A DNA stretch of 34,776 nucleotides from Streptomyces monashensis (GCF_001866665.1 NZ_MLYO01000038.1:1-34776), one strand, 5' to 3'; counted from the first letter of the stretch, positions 25,409-33,568 are shown. The notes: a model not told the origin generated them from the sequence alone. Translations and numbers: made by a program.

Positions 25409-26842
25409 TTACGGGTTGGTCTCGGACGAGCGTCGGCGGGCGAGAGCAAGGCTTGTCAGCGTCGTGATCGCCATGGCGCCGATGCCGACCAGCGCGGCGG
25501 TGGTGTAGGCGCTGTCGTCGGGGAAGAGGTGGCCGGGACCGGTGCCCGCGGCGAGGATCAGGCCGCCGATGGCGCTGCCCAGGGAGTACCCGACGCTGCG
25601 GACGACGTAGTTGAAGCTCATGGCGCTCGACGTCTCACTCTTGGGGGTGACGGCCAGGATGACACCGGGCATCGCGGCCGAGAAGCCGCCGACGCCGAAG
25701 CCGAGCACGCCCATCGCCGCGAACAGTTCGGCCAGGTCCGACCGGGCCGCCGCGAACAGGGCGAACGCGCCGCCGACCACGACAGCGCTGCCGGCCAGGA
25801 GCAGGGGGTCGGCGATCCGCGTCCGGACCCGCGGCGTGAGCTTGCCGGCGACGAACCCCAGCACCGAGAACGGGATGAGGACCAGCCCGGCGACGAAGGT
25901 CGTCAGCCCGAAGCCGTAGCCGGCGCCGTGCGGCGTCTGCGCGTACCGGGTGATGAGTGTGAGCAGGAGGTACATGCCGATCCCGCCGACGAACATGGCG
26001 AGGTTCGCCCCGGCGACCGCCGGGTGCCGCACCGCCCGCACATCGACCAGGGGCGTCGTGCTGCGCAACTCGATGACGGCCCAGACGCAGAGCAGCACCA
26101 CCGCGACGACGGCGAGGCCCGCCGCCACGGCGAGGTGCCGACTCCACAGGTTCCGTTCGCCGGCGAGGAACAGCACCAGGAGCAGCGCAGCGGCCAGGAC
26201 GACCGCGCCTGCCACGTCCACGGGCGCGGAGCGGCCTTCGGGGGCTTCGGGCATGGAGCGCCACGCGGCCAGGAGGGCGGCGGCGGTGACGACCAGGCCG
26301 AGGCCGTAGGCGGCCCGTACTCCGCCGAGCTCGGCGAGCAGTGCGGCCAGCGGGTAGCCGACGCCGGCCCCGATGATCGAGACCACCGAGATCAGGGCGA
26401 TCACGGCCGCGCTGCGCTCCTCGGGGAGGTGGTCCCGGGCCACGCCCATCATCAGCGCCGTCAGCCCGAGCCCGACGCCCTGGGCCGCCCTGCCGGCCAG
26501 CAGCCACGCGAACGGCAGCGGCAGCACGGTGAGCGCGCTGCCGGCGACGACGACCGCCAGCGTGGCGAGGATCGTGGCCCGCCGGTGCGGGCCGGATCCG
26601 AGCCGGCCCAGGACCGGAGTGGCTACGGCGCCGCTGAGCAGCGCGACGGTCAGCGTCCACTGCGCGCTGCCGAGCGAGACGTGGAACGAGGTCGCCACGC
26701 TGGTGATGAGCGGCGTCCCGAGACTGGCGACCGCCGCCACGACCAGAGCGATGAACATCAGGGCGGGGACCAGCAGCCGTGCCTCGGAACGCGCCACCGG
26801 GAACGCCGTCTCCGCGACCCCGCCGATCGGCTGCTCAGTCAC
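25409..26842 (-). CDS. MFS drug-resistance transporter (DHA2, EmrB/QacA type)
   Basis: A 477-residue integral membrane protein with twelve to fourteen hydrophobic helices. It has the MFS signatures TPVLGRLGSGPHRRATILAT (motif A region between helices 2 and 3) and, further on, LAGRAAQGVGLGLTALMMGV (helix 4). By family it exports small hydrophobic compounds in exchange for protons. The start is GTG 26842, within GTGA, so it overlaps the MarR stop by four bases and is translationally coupled to it. The in-frame extension upstream lies inside marR and is not real. A MarR regulator directly in front suggests induction by the exported compound. Confidence 0.9.
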   Translation of the reverse strand: MTEQPIGGVAETAFPVARSEARLLVPALMFIALVVAAVASLGTPLITSVATSFHVSLGSAQWTLTVALLSGAVATPVLGRLGSGPHRRATILATLAVVVAGSALTVLPLPFAWLLAGRAAQGVGLGLTALMMGVARDHLPEERSAAVIALISVVSIIGAGVGYPLAALLAELGGVRAAYGLGLVVTAAALLAAWRSMPEAPEGRSAPVDVAGAVVLAAALLLVLFLAGERNLWSRHLAVAAGLAVVAVVLLCVWAVIELRSTTPLVDVRAVRHPAVAGANLAMFVGGIGMYLLLTLITRYAQTPHGAGYGFGLTTFVAGLVLIPFSVLGFVAGKLTPRVRTRIADPLLLAGSAVVVGGAFALFAAARSDLAELFAAMGVLGFGVGGFSAAMPGVILAVTPKSETSSAMSFNYVVRSVGYSLGSAIGGLILAAGTGPGHLFPDDSAYTTAALVGIGAMAITTLTSLALARRRSSETNP

Positions 26843-27297
26843 TGCTTCGGCCCTTCGCGGTCCTGGCTTTCGAGCTCTGCCAGATGCTTCAGCGCCGGAA
26901 GGGCCGCCACCAGCGCCTCGACCTCGTCGCCGGTGAGCTCGCCGATCAACCGCTCGAACGCGTGGACGCCCGCCTGGCGCCGCGTCCGGACATAGGAGGC
27001 GCCGGCCTCGGTCAGGCACACCAGCGTGACCCGCTTGTCGGACGCGTCGCCCCGCCGCTCGACCAGGCCGGACTCCTCCATCACCCGGACCAGGGCGGTC
27101 ATCGCGGGCTGGGTGACGCCCTCGACCGCGGCAAGATCGGTGATGCGCCGCGGGCCGGTCCGGTCAAGGGTGGCCAGAGTGGCGGCGGACGTCAGGCTCA
27201 TGTCCCGGGGCAGGCGTCTCGCGGCCCTGGTGGCCAGGCCGTAGAGGGCTGCCCCGATGGCGGCGGACGCGCCAGGAGCGGTGTCTTGACGACTCAC
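26839..27297 (-). CDS. MarR family transcriptional regulator
   Basis: A winged-helix regulator of about 152 residues. The recognition region is ITDLAAVEGVTQPAMTALVR and the wing GLVERRGDASDKRVTLVCLT, both typical of MarR; terminal helices form the dimer. It probably represses its own operon, the coupled MFS pump and DUF1330 gene. GTG 27297 is preferred because TATGCT (27304-27309, minus strand) lies at -10 distance from it and no ribosome site is present, which fits a leaderless mRNA. TTG 27303 would add two residues. Intact. Confidence 0.88.
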   Translation of the reverse strand: MSRQDTAPGASAAIGAALYGLATRAARRLPRDMSLTSAATLATLDRTGPRRITDLAAVEGVTQPAMTALVRVMEESGLVERRGDASDKRVTLVCLTEAGASYVRTRRQAGVHAFERLIGELTGDEVEALVAALPALKHLAELESQDREGPKQ

Positions 27298-27303
27298 ACT
27301 CAA

Positions 27304-27339
27304 AGCATAGCATTTTTATATTCATGACTTATGGAAATG
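27304..27339 (-). promoter_or_regulatory. AT-rich promoter/operator of the marR operon
   Basis: This is one of the few AT-rich spots in the window. On the plus strand, ATATTCATGACTTAT (27318-27332) is palindromic at 11 of 15 positions around TCATGA, and outer arms CATTT/AAATG (27311-27315, 27335-27339) extend the symmetry. A minus-strand -10-like TATGCT follows at 27309-27304. The palindrome would sit across the -35/spacer region, the usual place for MarR autorepression. Confidence 0.55.
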
Positions 27340-27390
27340 GTCGACTGACGCCCGCCCACACGGAGCGCCCGCCTCCCTTCCGGACCGGGG

Positions 27391-27693
27391 TCAGCTCAGG
27401 CCGAGGTTGGACAGAGCGGTCGTCCAGTCGGTCATGATGGCGTTCTGCGCGTCGGAGAGGTTCACCTCGCCGGCGCAGACGGCCGACTTGAGCTTGTTCT
27501 CGACGGTGTCCTTGTCCGCGGAGGTGTAGCCGGTGCCCGTGCCGTAGCGGGGCTCGGGCCACAGGTTCTGCTCACTGGTCGGGCTGCCGCCGAGTTCGAG
27601 CGGGACGAAGTGGTCCTCCTCGTAGTCGGAAAGGCTCGTGTCCGAGTAGCCGTACTCCACGATCTGCCGCTTCTTCAGCGCGGTGGTGTACGA
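27391..27693 (-). pseudogene. HNH-type nuclease-like protein, C-terminal part only
   Basis: The frame reads SYTTALKKRQIVEYGYSDTS, then DYEEDHFVPLELGGSPTSEQ, NLWPEPRYG and DTVENKLKSAVCAGEVNLSD. The EDHFVPLELGG and NLWPEP segments are the His-containing signature of a secreted HNH-like family common in Streptomyces. The expected signal peptide and first third are absent: at about 27693 the sequence changes into an IS256 transposase tail. The frame remains open across the junction, but the fused product is unlikely to be functional. Confidence 0.65.
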
Positions 27694-27842
27694 ACCAGGT
27701 GGGCGCCGGTGATCGCGCGCCAGCGGGTCTGGGCGGACTCGACGAGCTTGGACACCATCGCGAGCGCAGCGGCGGGACTGCCGGCGCCGCGGGTGACCTT
27801 GGTCCGGAGCTCGGCCGCGGAGAAGGTCGACTCGACGCTCTC
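27694..27842 (-). pseudogene. IS256-family transposase C-terminal fragment
   Basis: In the minus-strand frame offset from the HNH piece, the codons read ESVESTFSAAELRTKVTRGA, then SPAAALAMVSKLVESAQTRW and RAITGAHLV. This is the conserved E-S-T/S-F...R-x-x-V-T-x-G-A-G end of Mutator/IS256 transposases, including the last catalytic Glu. About 50 codons survive. The junction with the HNH gene falls inside HLV|RT. Upstream (to 28,152) no further transposase sequence and no gene is recognised. Confidence 0.65.
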
Positions 27843-28152
27843 TTGTCAAGCTGCGCTGTATGCGGGCGGTTGGGCAGGGCGGCGGTCAGCGTCTCTCCAC
27901 ATGTGCCGGATGATCACGTTGGCGAGCTGGCGTTACGGACGGCAGGCCGGACAGTCGTGCTTGCAGGTCGACGACGATGAGTGCGGTGGTGGGGTCAGGA
28001 TGGTGACAGGCACTAGGCTTCTCCGAACTTCGACTGATTCGGCGGGGCAGGTGCCGCAGGCGGCCTGTGTCAGCATCGGGGTCGCGGGTACAGCGAACGA
28101 TCGGCGACGGTCGAGCTGACCAGGGCGACGCTGGTGCCGACCCCGGTCGGGG

Positions 28153-29058
28153 CTACCCACAGCGCTGCCCGGGGAGCGTGGCGAAGACCCAGCGGTTGGC
28201 CGCCAGGGCGTCGTTCGGCTCCGGGCGGGGACCGCGGCCGTGCAGGGCGGTGAAGTCGTACGGGGTGTGGACGACCACCGTCCAGCCCCGTTCGGCCAGT
28301 TCGCCCGCCGAGTCGGGGCGTTGCCCGCTGTCGAACAGGGCGAGCAGGTCGATGCCGATCCGCTGCCTCGCCGCGGTGTAGACCGGGCTGGTCCGCACCT
28401 GCGGAGACTCGGCGATCTGCTTGATCTCGAACGCCAGGGAGCTGCCTGCGGCGCTCAGCCGGTCGATCGTGGCGATGAGGCGGCGCTCCGCCGCCGCCGG
28501 GAGGTAGAGCAGCAGCCCCTCGGCGAGCCATGCGGTGGGCACCGTGGGGTCGAAGCCGGCGGCCGGCAGGGTCTCGGCCCAGTCGAGCCGTAGGTCGGCC
28601 GCGAGGGTCCGGCGCCTGGCCGTGGGGGCGGCCCCGGTCCGGCCGAGCACCGCCTGTTTGAACGCCAGTACCTCGACGGTGTCCACCTCGTGGACCACAC
28701 AGCCCGGCGGCCAGTTGAGCCGGTACGCCCGGCAGTCCAGGCCCGCCCCCAGCAACACGACCTGGCGGACGCCCTGGTGCGCCGAGCGGAGCAGGTGGTC
28801 GTCCAGGACTCGGGTGCGCAGGCCGAAGTACCGGCCGAGCCGGCCCCACAGCGGGTCGGCCTCACCGGCAGGCACCTGCTCTGGGCGGACCGGCCAGCCA
28901 GCCGAGGCCGGTGCCGCGCGCACGAAGTGCTCCGCGAACGGGTCGCGCGCCAGGGCGTCGGGGCGATGGCTCTCGATGGCACGGGCCGCAGCCACCAGGA
29001 GGGCGGTGCGGCCCACGCCCTCCGCCACGCCGGCGTTCAGCCCGGCGGCAGTACACAC
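28153..29058 (-). CDS. SAM-dependent methyltransferase, TIGR00027/LCM-like
   Basis: A 301-residue methyltransferase of the leucine-carboxyl-methyltransferase-related family (TIGR00027). Residues 14-24 (GVGRTALLVAA), the SAM-binding VVLLGAGLDCRAYRL (100-114), the acidic pair in HEVDT (Glu124, Asp126), and WLAEGLLLYLP are typical. Members methylate carboxylates or hydroxyls of small molecules, often in secondary metabolism. GTG 29058 is chosen because GAGGAGG lies six bases upstream; this overlaps the isochorismatase-like gene by 22 bases. An ATG at 29094 is in frame but has no such site. It is the last gene of a four-gene operon, so it may cap the operon's product with a methyl group. The following 300 bases (27,843-28,152) contain no gene. 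Confidence 0.88.
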   Translation of the reverse strand: MCTAAGLNAGVAEGVGRTALLVAAARAIESHRPDALARDPFAEHFVRAAPASAGWPVRPEQVPAGEADPLWGRLGRYFGLRTRVLDDHLLRSAHQGVRQVVLLGAGLDCRAYRLNWPPGCVVHEVDTVEVLAFKQAVLGRTGAAPTARRRTLAADLRLDWAETLPAAGFDPTVPTAWLAEGLLLYLPAAAERRLIATIDRLSAAGSSLAFEIKQIAESPQVRTSPVYTAARQRIGIDLLALFDSGQRPDSAGELAERGWTVVVHTPYDFTALHGRGPRPEPNDALAANRWVFATLPGQRCG

Positions 29059-29687
29059 GGCCCCTCCTCGGGTCGCAGCACGGGTGCGGTCCATGCCTGC
29101 GGGTCGTCCGCGGTGGTGGTGCGCGCGCCGTAGACGACGCGCATGAACCGCAGCACGGCGTCGTACGGCAGGTGCAGCGCGGTGGTGCAGTCCGTCAGGA
29201 GTGTCACGTGGAAGCCCTTCTGGAACGCGGTGCGGGCGGTGGAGTCCACGCACACGTCTGCGTACAGCCCGGCGAGGACCAGGTGGCTCAGGCCTCGTGC
29301 GGCGAGGTGGTCCGCGAAACCTTCAGCGAGGAAGGCGTCGAAGCAGGCGCGTTTGGTGAAGACCCGCTCGCCCGGGGTCGGGGCGACGGCGTGGAACGCT
29401 GCGCCCCATGAGCCATCCAGGCACTTGGGCCGCTTGCCGTGGGTTTGGTCCCGCAGCCGCCAGCCGGCTCCCTGGTGCTCGGGGTCTCCGACGAACCGTA
29501 CGAAGAGCACCTCCACGCCGCGCTCGCGAGCTGCGGCCACCGCCCGGACACAGCCGGCGACGGCCGTGTCCAGGGCGGCGGGGTCCTTGCCCATGCCGAA
29601 TCGGGCCAGGGCCCTCGGGCCGGTGCAGAAGTCGTTCTGCAGGTCCACGACGACCAGGGCCGTCCCGTCCGGTTCCCCGTTGGTCAC
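29037..29687 (-). CDS. Isochorismatase-like cysteine hydrolase
   Basis: A 216-residue protein of the isochorismatase/nicotinamidase superfamily. The catalytic triad is visible as Asp15 (VVVDLQNDF), Lys112 (FTKRACFDAF) and Cys146 (GLYADVCVDSTA), so it is expected to be an amidohydrolase and not a Cys-less isochorismatase. The substrate is unknown. GTG 29687 lies in GTGA, overlapping the dehydrogenase stop by four bases, and its 3' end overlaps the methyltransferase start. The longer open frame upstream is inside the dehydrogenase gene. Context suggests hydrolysis of an amide or ester intermediate made by the operon, or removal of a protecting group. Intact. Confidence 0.88.
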   Translation of the reverse strand: MTNGEPDGTALVVVDLQNDFCTGPRALARFGMGKDPAALDTAVAGCVRAVAAARERGVEVLFVRFVGDPEHQGAGWRLRDQTHGKRPKCLDGSWGAAFHAVAPTPGERVFTKRACFDAFLAEGFADHLAARGLSHLVLAGLYADVCVDSTARTAFQKGFHVTLLTDCTTALHLPYDAVLRFMRVVYGARTTTADDPQAWTAPVLRPEEGPCVLPPG

Positions 29688-30817
29688 AGCCCGCCGACCA
29701 GGGTGGCGTCCGTCGGTGTCCCGGCGGCTTCGGGTACGTCGAGCGAGTCGAGCAGGGCGTCGACCACGGCGGTGGTGGAGTGCCGTCCGCCGAGGTCCGG
29801 GGTGCGCACGCCCCGCTCGTCCAGAGTTCGCAGGGCCGACTCGGTGGCGCGTACGGCTCCGGGACATCCGGCGTGGCGCTCCGCGACGAGCGCCGCCGCG
29901 CGGATCGTCGCCACCGGGTTGACCCGATCCTGCCCGGCCAGGTCGTCGGCGGACCCGTGCACCGTCTGGTACTCGACCAGGCCGGCCATCCCGGGGTCGA
30001 GGCAGACGTTCTCGGTGCAGCGGTTCTCCTGCCGGTCGGTCCCGAACCGGTCGAGGAGCATGACGTGCATGATGTCGGCCCACTCGTTACCGGCGACGAT
30101 CAGCGTGCGGTCGGGCAGGCCGTGGGTGATCAGGTTGCGGTTGACCGTGTCGGGCTGGAACAGGTCGATGCGTATGCCGAGCCTGTCCGCGAGTTCGGCC
30201 GCCCAGGCGTCGAGAGCGCCGTCCAGCAGATGGAACTTGTAGGCCATGACGATGCGGTCGAGGTGCCCGTCCGGCCACTCGTGTCGGGCTCGCTGTAGCG
30301 CGTAGGTGATCACGGCCTCGGTGATCTCCTGGCTGAAGGCCATGGTGCGGACGACCTCGCCGGGCGAGTGCCGGTTGTCCCCGGTGTAGAAGCCCTGGGC
30401 CTGGTCCCGTACCAGGAGCAGGGAGCGTGCGGCGTCGGTGAGGAGGTCGACCTTCACGGTGCGCAGCCGCTGCCGGACGAGGTAGAGGGACTGGGCGTTG
30501 ACGGCGGTGCGGAAGACGGCCTCGGTGCCCTGCTCGGCCCGGCTGCGGCAGAACCGCTCGTAATGGTCCGCGTCCTCGGCGGTCAGCGCCCGGATCCTGG
30601 CCACGTCACCTTCGGCGCGGAGCGAGACGTACGAGTGGTAGAGGCGGGGGGAACGCTCGATCGCCACGCCGTGCGGATGCCTGGCGGTCAGTACGCCGAG
30701 TACCTGCTCGAAGACGTCCGCGACTTCGGGTCCGGTACCCCGCCCGACCGCCAGGCCGATGACTGGCTTCGAGGTACGTAAGGGGGCTCCCGGAGCGGGA
30801 ACTTGGGGGCGGGTCAT
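29684..30817 (-). CDS. Isocitrate/isopropylmalate dehydrogenase-like enzyme, divergent
   Basis: A 377-residue member of the beta-decarboxylating dehydrogenase superfamily. Recognisable parts are the N-terminal strand IGLAVGRGTGPEVADVFEQV, RTMAFSQEITEAVITYALQR, Tyr193-Lys194 in MAYKFHLLDGAL (the catalytic-Lys region), NEWADIMHVML, and VHGSADDLAGQDRVNPVATI near the C-terminus. The family oxidises a malate-type 2-hydroxy acid with NAD(P) and decarboxylates it. The metal-binding stretch normally G-D-I-L-S-D reads A-D-I-M-H-V, so one Asp seems absent and chemistry may differ. ATG 30817 overlaps the EF-hand stop (ATGA). It is not the leucine-pathway LeuB: no leu genes are nearby and similarity is patchy. 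Confidence 0.8.
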   Translation of the reverse strand: MTRPQVPAPGAPLRTSKPVIGLAVGRGTGPEVADVFEQVLGVLTARHPHGVAIERSPRLYHSYVSLRAEGDVARIRALTAEDADHYERFCRSRAEQGTEAVFRTAVNAQSLYLVRQRLRTVKVDLLTDAARSLLLVRDQAQGFYTGDNRHSPGEVVRTMAFSQEITEAVITYALQRARHEWPDGHLDRIVMAYKFHLLDGALDAWAAELADRLGIRIDLFQPDTVNRNLITHGLPDRTLIVAGNEWADIMHVMLLDRFGTDRQENRCTENVCLDPGMAGLVEYQTVHGSADDLAGQDRVNPVATIRAAALVAERHAGCPGAVRATESALRTLDERGVRTPDLGGRHSTTAVVDALLDSLDVPEAAGTPTDATLVGGL

Positions 30818-31350
30818 CGGGTCGTGCCCGCGGTGAGGTGGTCGCCGGGGATGCCGGCCTTCTCCGGCCGGTAGTAGTCCCGGATGCCGTCCGCCCAGGT
30901 GATCACTGGGATGCGGTCGCCGTCGACCGGCTCGAAGGCGTCGAACAGTGCGTCGATGTTGGGGCGTTGGAAGCCGATGGCCGTCATCAGGGCGGTGAAG
31001 TGGGGACGTTCGACGAAGCCGTCGCCGTCCGGGTCGCCCATGGCGGCCAAGGCGTCCGCGAACTCGTTGACCGTGGCGTCGAACCGTTGGGGGTCGAGCA
31101 CGGTCGCGGTGAACTCCTGGGGGCTGATCCGACCGTCGCCGTCGGCGTCCAGCTCGCGGACGAGCGTCTCCCAGTAGCCGCGGAAGGCGTCGAGCATCCC
31201 GCTCTTCGCGTTGTCGCCGGCCTCGGGCACCGCCGCGATGACTCGCTTGCCCATCAGCTCGAAGTCCTCCGGCTCCAAAACGCCGTTGCCGTCGGCGTCG
31301 AACAGGGAGAAGACGAGCTCGACGCGGTCGTTCGCCTTGGTGGTGGGCAT
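30814..31350 (-). CDS. EF-hand calcium-binding protein (calerythrin-like)
   Basis: A 178-residue acidic protein with three clear EF-hand loops: 18-29 (DADGNGVLEPED), 68-79 (DADGDGRISPQE) and 106-117 (DPDGDGFVERPH, with His at position 12), plus a degenerate fourth near 140-152 (EPVDGDRIPVITW). This is the four-hand layout of actinomycete calerythrin/sarcoplasmic-type proteins that buffer or sense calcium. No signal peptide, so cytoplasmic. ATG 31350 follows AGAGGTGAC. It is the first gene of the operon and is coupled by ATGA to the dehydrogenase, implying calcium-dependent control of, or complex formation with, the downstream enzymes. That link is inference; the EF-hands themselves are unmistakable. 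Confidence 0.92.
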   Translation of the reverse strand: MPTTKANDRVELVFSLFDADGNGVLEPEDFELMGKRVIAAVPEAGDNAKSGMLDAFRGYWETLVRELDADGDGRISPQEFTATVLDPQRFDATVNEFADALAAMGDPDGDGFVERPHFTALMTAIGFQRPNIDALFDAFEPVDGDRIPVITWADGIRDYYRPEKAGIPGDHLTAGTTR

Positions 31351-32026
31351 GGTGTGTCACCTCTGCTGTAGCGCTGTTCGGCGGGACGCCGCCGGATCCG
31401 GGACCCGATGGCGCCACCACTATCGGCTCGCCCCCGACGCCCTGGCGGAGAAAGCCGGGCACGTCCACACGAAAGAAGGGAATGCACGGTTCGGAGCATG
31501 AAACGGCACGCCCCTGGAAAGCACCACCGTCCAGGAGCGACGGGGGCGTTCTCAAGGCCTCCCGCATCTCGACGAGCGGCAGCGGCGGCCGGCCACAGGA
31601 GCAGACGCACGGCCGCTGGGGTGCCTGCCCGCATGGTCGCCACGGCGTCCGTATGGGGTACTGGCGTCGTCGAACCGTCGGTTCTACGGCCTATCCGCTG
31701 ATCGAACCTGGTCAACAGCGCGCTGAACTCCTCTACGAAGGGACCTGCCTCCGCTACGCGATCGCCGTCGTCCCATCGCGGTGGCCTGGGCGGGCGCGGT
31801 CGCCGGGGACATCCCGCCGAGCGTGCCCGTCCTCAGGATCCGTGAGATCAGCGATTCGTCCGACAGGGACTCTGTCGAGTTGACGGACATCCCGGTCCCC
31901 GCAGACCGCGTTGAACTGCTCTGCACCACCCGTTTGGAGCGCTGGACATATCTCTGCCCGATTGAGTGGAGTCGCTCCTGTCTGATTCCAAAGCGCCCCT
32001 GATGGACGCTGTTTGCGCCCTGGGGG
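31351..32026. other. Intergenic region upstream of the EF-hand operon
   Basis: About 675 bases without a credible gene. The operon promoter should lie in the first 150 bases, but no convincing -35/-10 pair is seen. A plus-strand frame at 31,781-32,002 (WAGAVAGDIPPSVPVLRIRE and onward) is protein-like in places yet has no ribosome site or known family. It may be a remnant. Confidence 0.35.
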
Positions 32027-32480
32027 ATGCACCGTGTCCGACGGTACTACCGAAACACGACACGACACTGTCCCTGCCCCAGCGACCTCTCCGACGCCCG
32101 CTGGGAGTTGATCGGGTCCCACCCTTATCCCCTGGCGGGCCGAGCGCAGGGGCAACGGCCTGGACATCGGACGCCCGCCCGAGCACGACCTGCGCCGCAG
32201 CATGGACGCCATCCTCTACGTATACGTAGACCGCACCGGCATCCCCTGGCGCTACCTCCCACACGACTTCGCGCCGTGGGAGGCGGTCTACGACTCCTTC
32301 GCCGCCTGGGCAGAAAGAAGGGGTCTTCGAGCAGCTCAACGGCCTGCTCCGGCGCCTGGTCCGGGAAGCCGAAGGCCGGGACGCCGAGCCGAGCGCCTGC
32401 GTACTGGACGCACAGAGCGTCAGGAACTCCACCAACATACCCACGGCCGACCAAGGCATCGGCACAGGTAGGAAAAAGGC
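32027..32480 (+). pseudogene. IS5-family transposase relic with several frameshifts
   Basis: Pieces in successive frames reconstruct an IS5-type N-terminus: PSDLSDARWELI, then RPPEHDLRRSMDAILYV, VDRTGIPWRYLPHDFAPWEA, then FEQLNGLLRRLVREAEGRDA and SACVLDAQSVRNSTNIPTAD, which includes the first catalytic Asp. At 32,216-32,227 TACGTA is duplicated in tandem, adding Tyr-Val in frame. After GIGTGRKK the conserved core is lost. Distinct from the other two IS5-type sequences in the window. Confidence 0.65.
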
Positions 32481-32859
32481 CCGGCCGAGCGCCGGCCTCC
32501 GGGACCGCCACACCCCGGCTGTGGCCCGGCGCCGACCGCCCGGCCTCCACCTCGGAGGTTGCCACCACCGACGACTGGCTGGCCGGCCGCCATCGCCACG
32601 AGGCGAGGCGTCGGCGTGAGCAGCGCCGCCACCGCCGAGATGCACCCCTGCCCGGGGATCCCCTACCGCCGGCTCGCCGACGCCGCCACCCGTCCGCTCC
32701 ACCCGGTCTGGAGCCAGCACCCCCGGCCAACCCGGCGGTAATCGAACTGGCCGCCTTCATCAGCGAGTTCATCTATCAGTTGCCTCCAACGCCCAACGCC
32801 CGGCGCAGGAATAGCTCCCGACCTCGAACCGGAAACTGCAGGATGAGACAGACCACGGA

Positions 32860-32990
32860 GGGATTCGCGACCGCCGGCCTGGTGGGGGCGTGGATCGGCA
32901 ACCAGCGCAGCAGGGCCGACACCCTGTCGCCGGAGCGGGTCGAGCAGCTGACGGCGATCGACATGCGCCGGGCATGGCCAGCCCAGAAGC
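32860..32990 (+). pseudogene. Second helicase-associated (HA) domain fragment
   Basis: The frame reads GAWIGNQRSRADTLSPERVE then QLTAIDMRRAW, the same domain scrap as at 1,144 but with the initial Trp-Ile preserved. It is an isolated repeat of a large helicase-like protein whose body is absent. The surrounding 290 bases (32,990-33,280) hold no recognisable gene apart from the leader of the small gene at 33,281. Confidence 0.55.
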
Positions 32991-33280
32991 CTGCTGCCGG
33001 CGTAGGGAGCGCCCCGGGGAGGCCAGGAGGGCACTGCACCGACAACCCCCTCCGAGCGTCACGGGTGCCAGTAGGAGGCCCTCTGCGGTGTACTCCTACG
33101 TGGTGTCACCATGGCCGTGCCACCCGTTCGGCCCAGTCCTTCGTCACGCGTGGAGCTCCGTTCCGAAGGCTCGAATCGGCGGCGAAATGGGGCATCGGCA
33201 TATCGCAGACGTTGGGATCACGCCGAGCAGAGCCCGTTACGACACCACATCTCCCTTGTCCGCCGTGGTCCCATCGGAGC

Positions 33281-33568
33281 ATGAGCAATCGGCCTGGCAG
33301 AGCTGGTCCGGACAAGCACGATCCGCACCGAGCCGCAGAACAACTCGGTGGTGTGTACGCGAGCGCGAAGGAAGCCGCGGAGTGCATCGAGCGCGGTATG
33401 TCCGTCAAGGAAGCCGTCCAGCAGGCCCGGACCACTGCACCAGGAGGGCACGACGTCACACCGCAGCAGGTGGTCCAAGGGATACATGACCTCATGAGTG
33501 CCGGTCCGGACGAGGAGATGGACGCAGCGGAAGACGGCGACCGCCGTCAGGGACCCGCGACGCGATGA
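33281..33568 (+). CDS. Small hypothetical protein coupled to an ATP-grasp gene
   Basis: A 95-residue, mostly helical and charged protein (RAAEQLGGVYASAKEAAECI, MSVKEAVQQARTT, VTPQQVVQGIHDLMSA) with an acidic tail. ATG 33281 has a GGAG close upstream. Its stop overlaps the start of the next gene in ATGA, so the two are translated together. No family is recognised. The neighbour is a truncated ATP-grasp gene; a substrate or partner of that enzyme is one idea, but nothing in the sequence proves it. Confidence 0.55.
   Translation: MSNRPGRAGPDKHDPHRAAEQLGGVYASAKEAAECIERGMSVKEAVQQARTTAPGGHDVTPQQVVQGIHDLMSAGPDEEMDAAEDGDRRQGPATR

Noticed and set aside
25394..26995. 533-codon plus-strand frame opposite the MFS gene
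   Set aside because: Its extreme Asp/Gly/Arg/Gln content and lack of motifs mark it as antisense of membrane-helix codons in the MFS transporter.
8313..27926. Shared CGGATGATCACGT-like sequence at about 8,316 and 27,912, considered as insertion-element ends
   Set aside because: The match is only about a dozen bases with unrelated flanks, so chance or a shared codon string is sufficient.
28153..31350. Treating the dehydrogenase gene as leuB of leucine biosynthesis
   Set aside because: No other leu genes are near, several conserved positions differ, and it is coupled to an EF-hand gene and a hydrolase gene.
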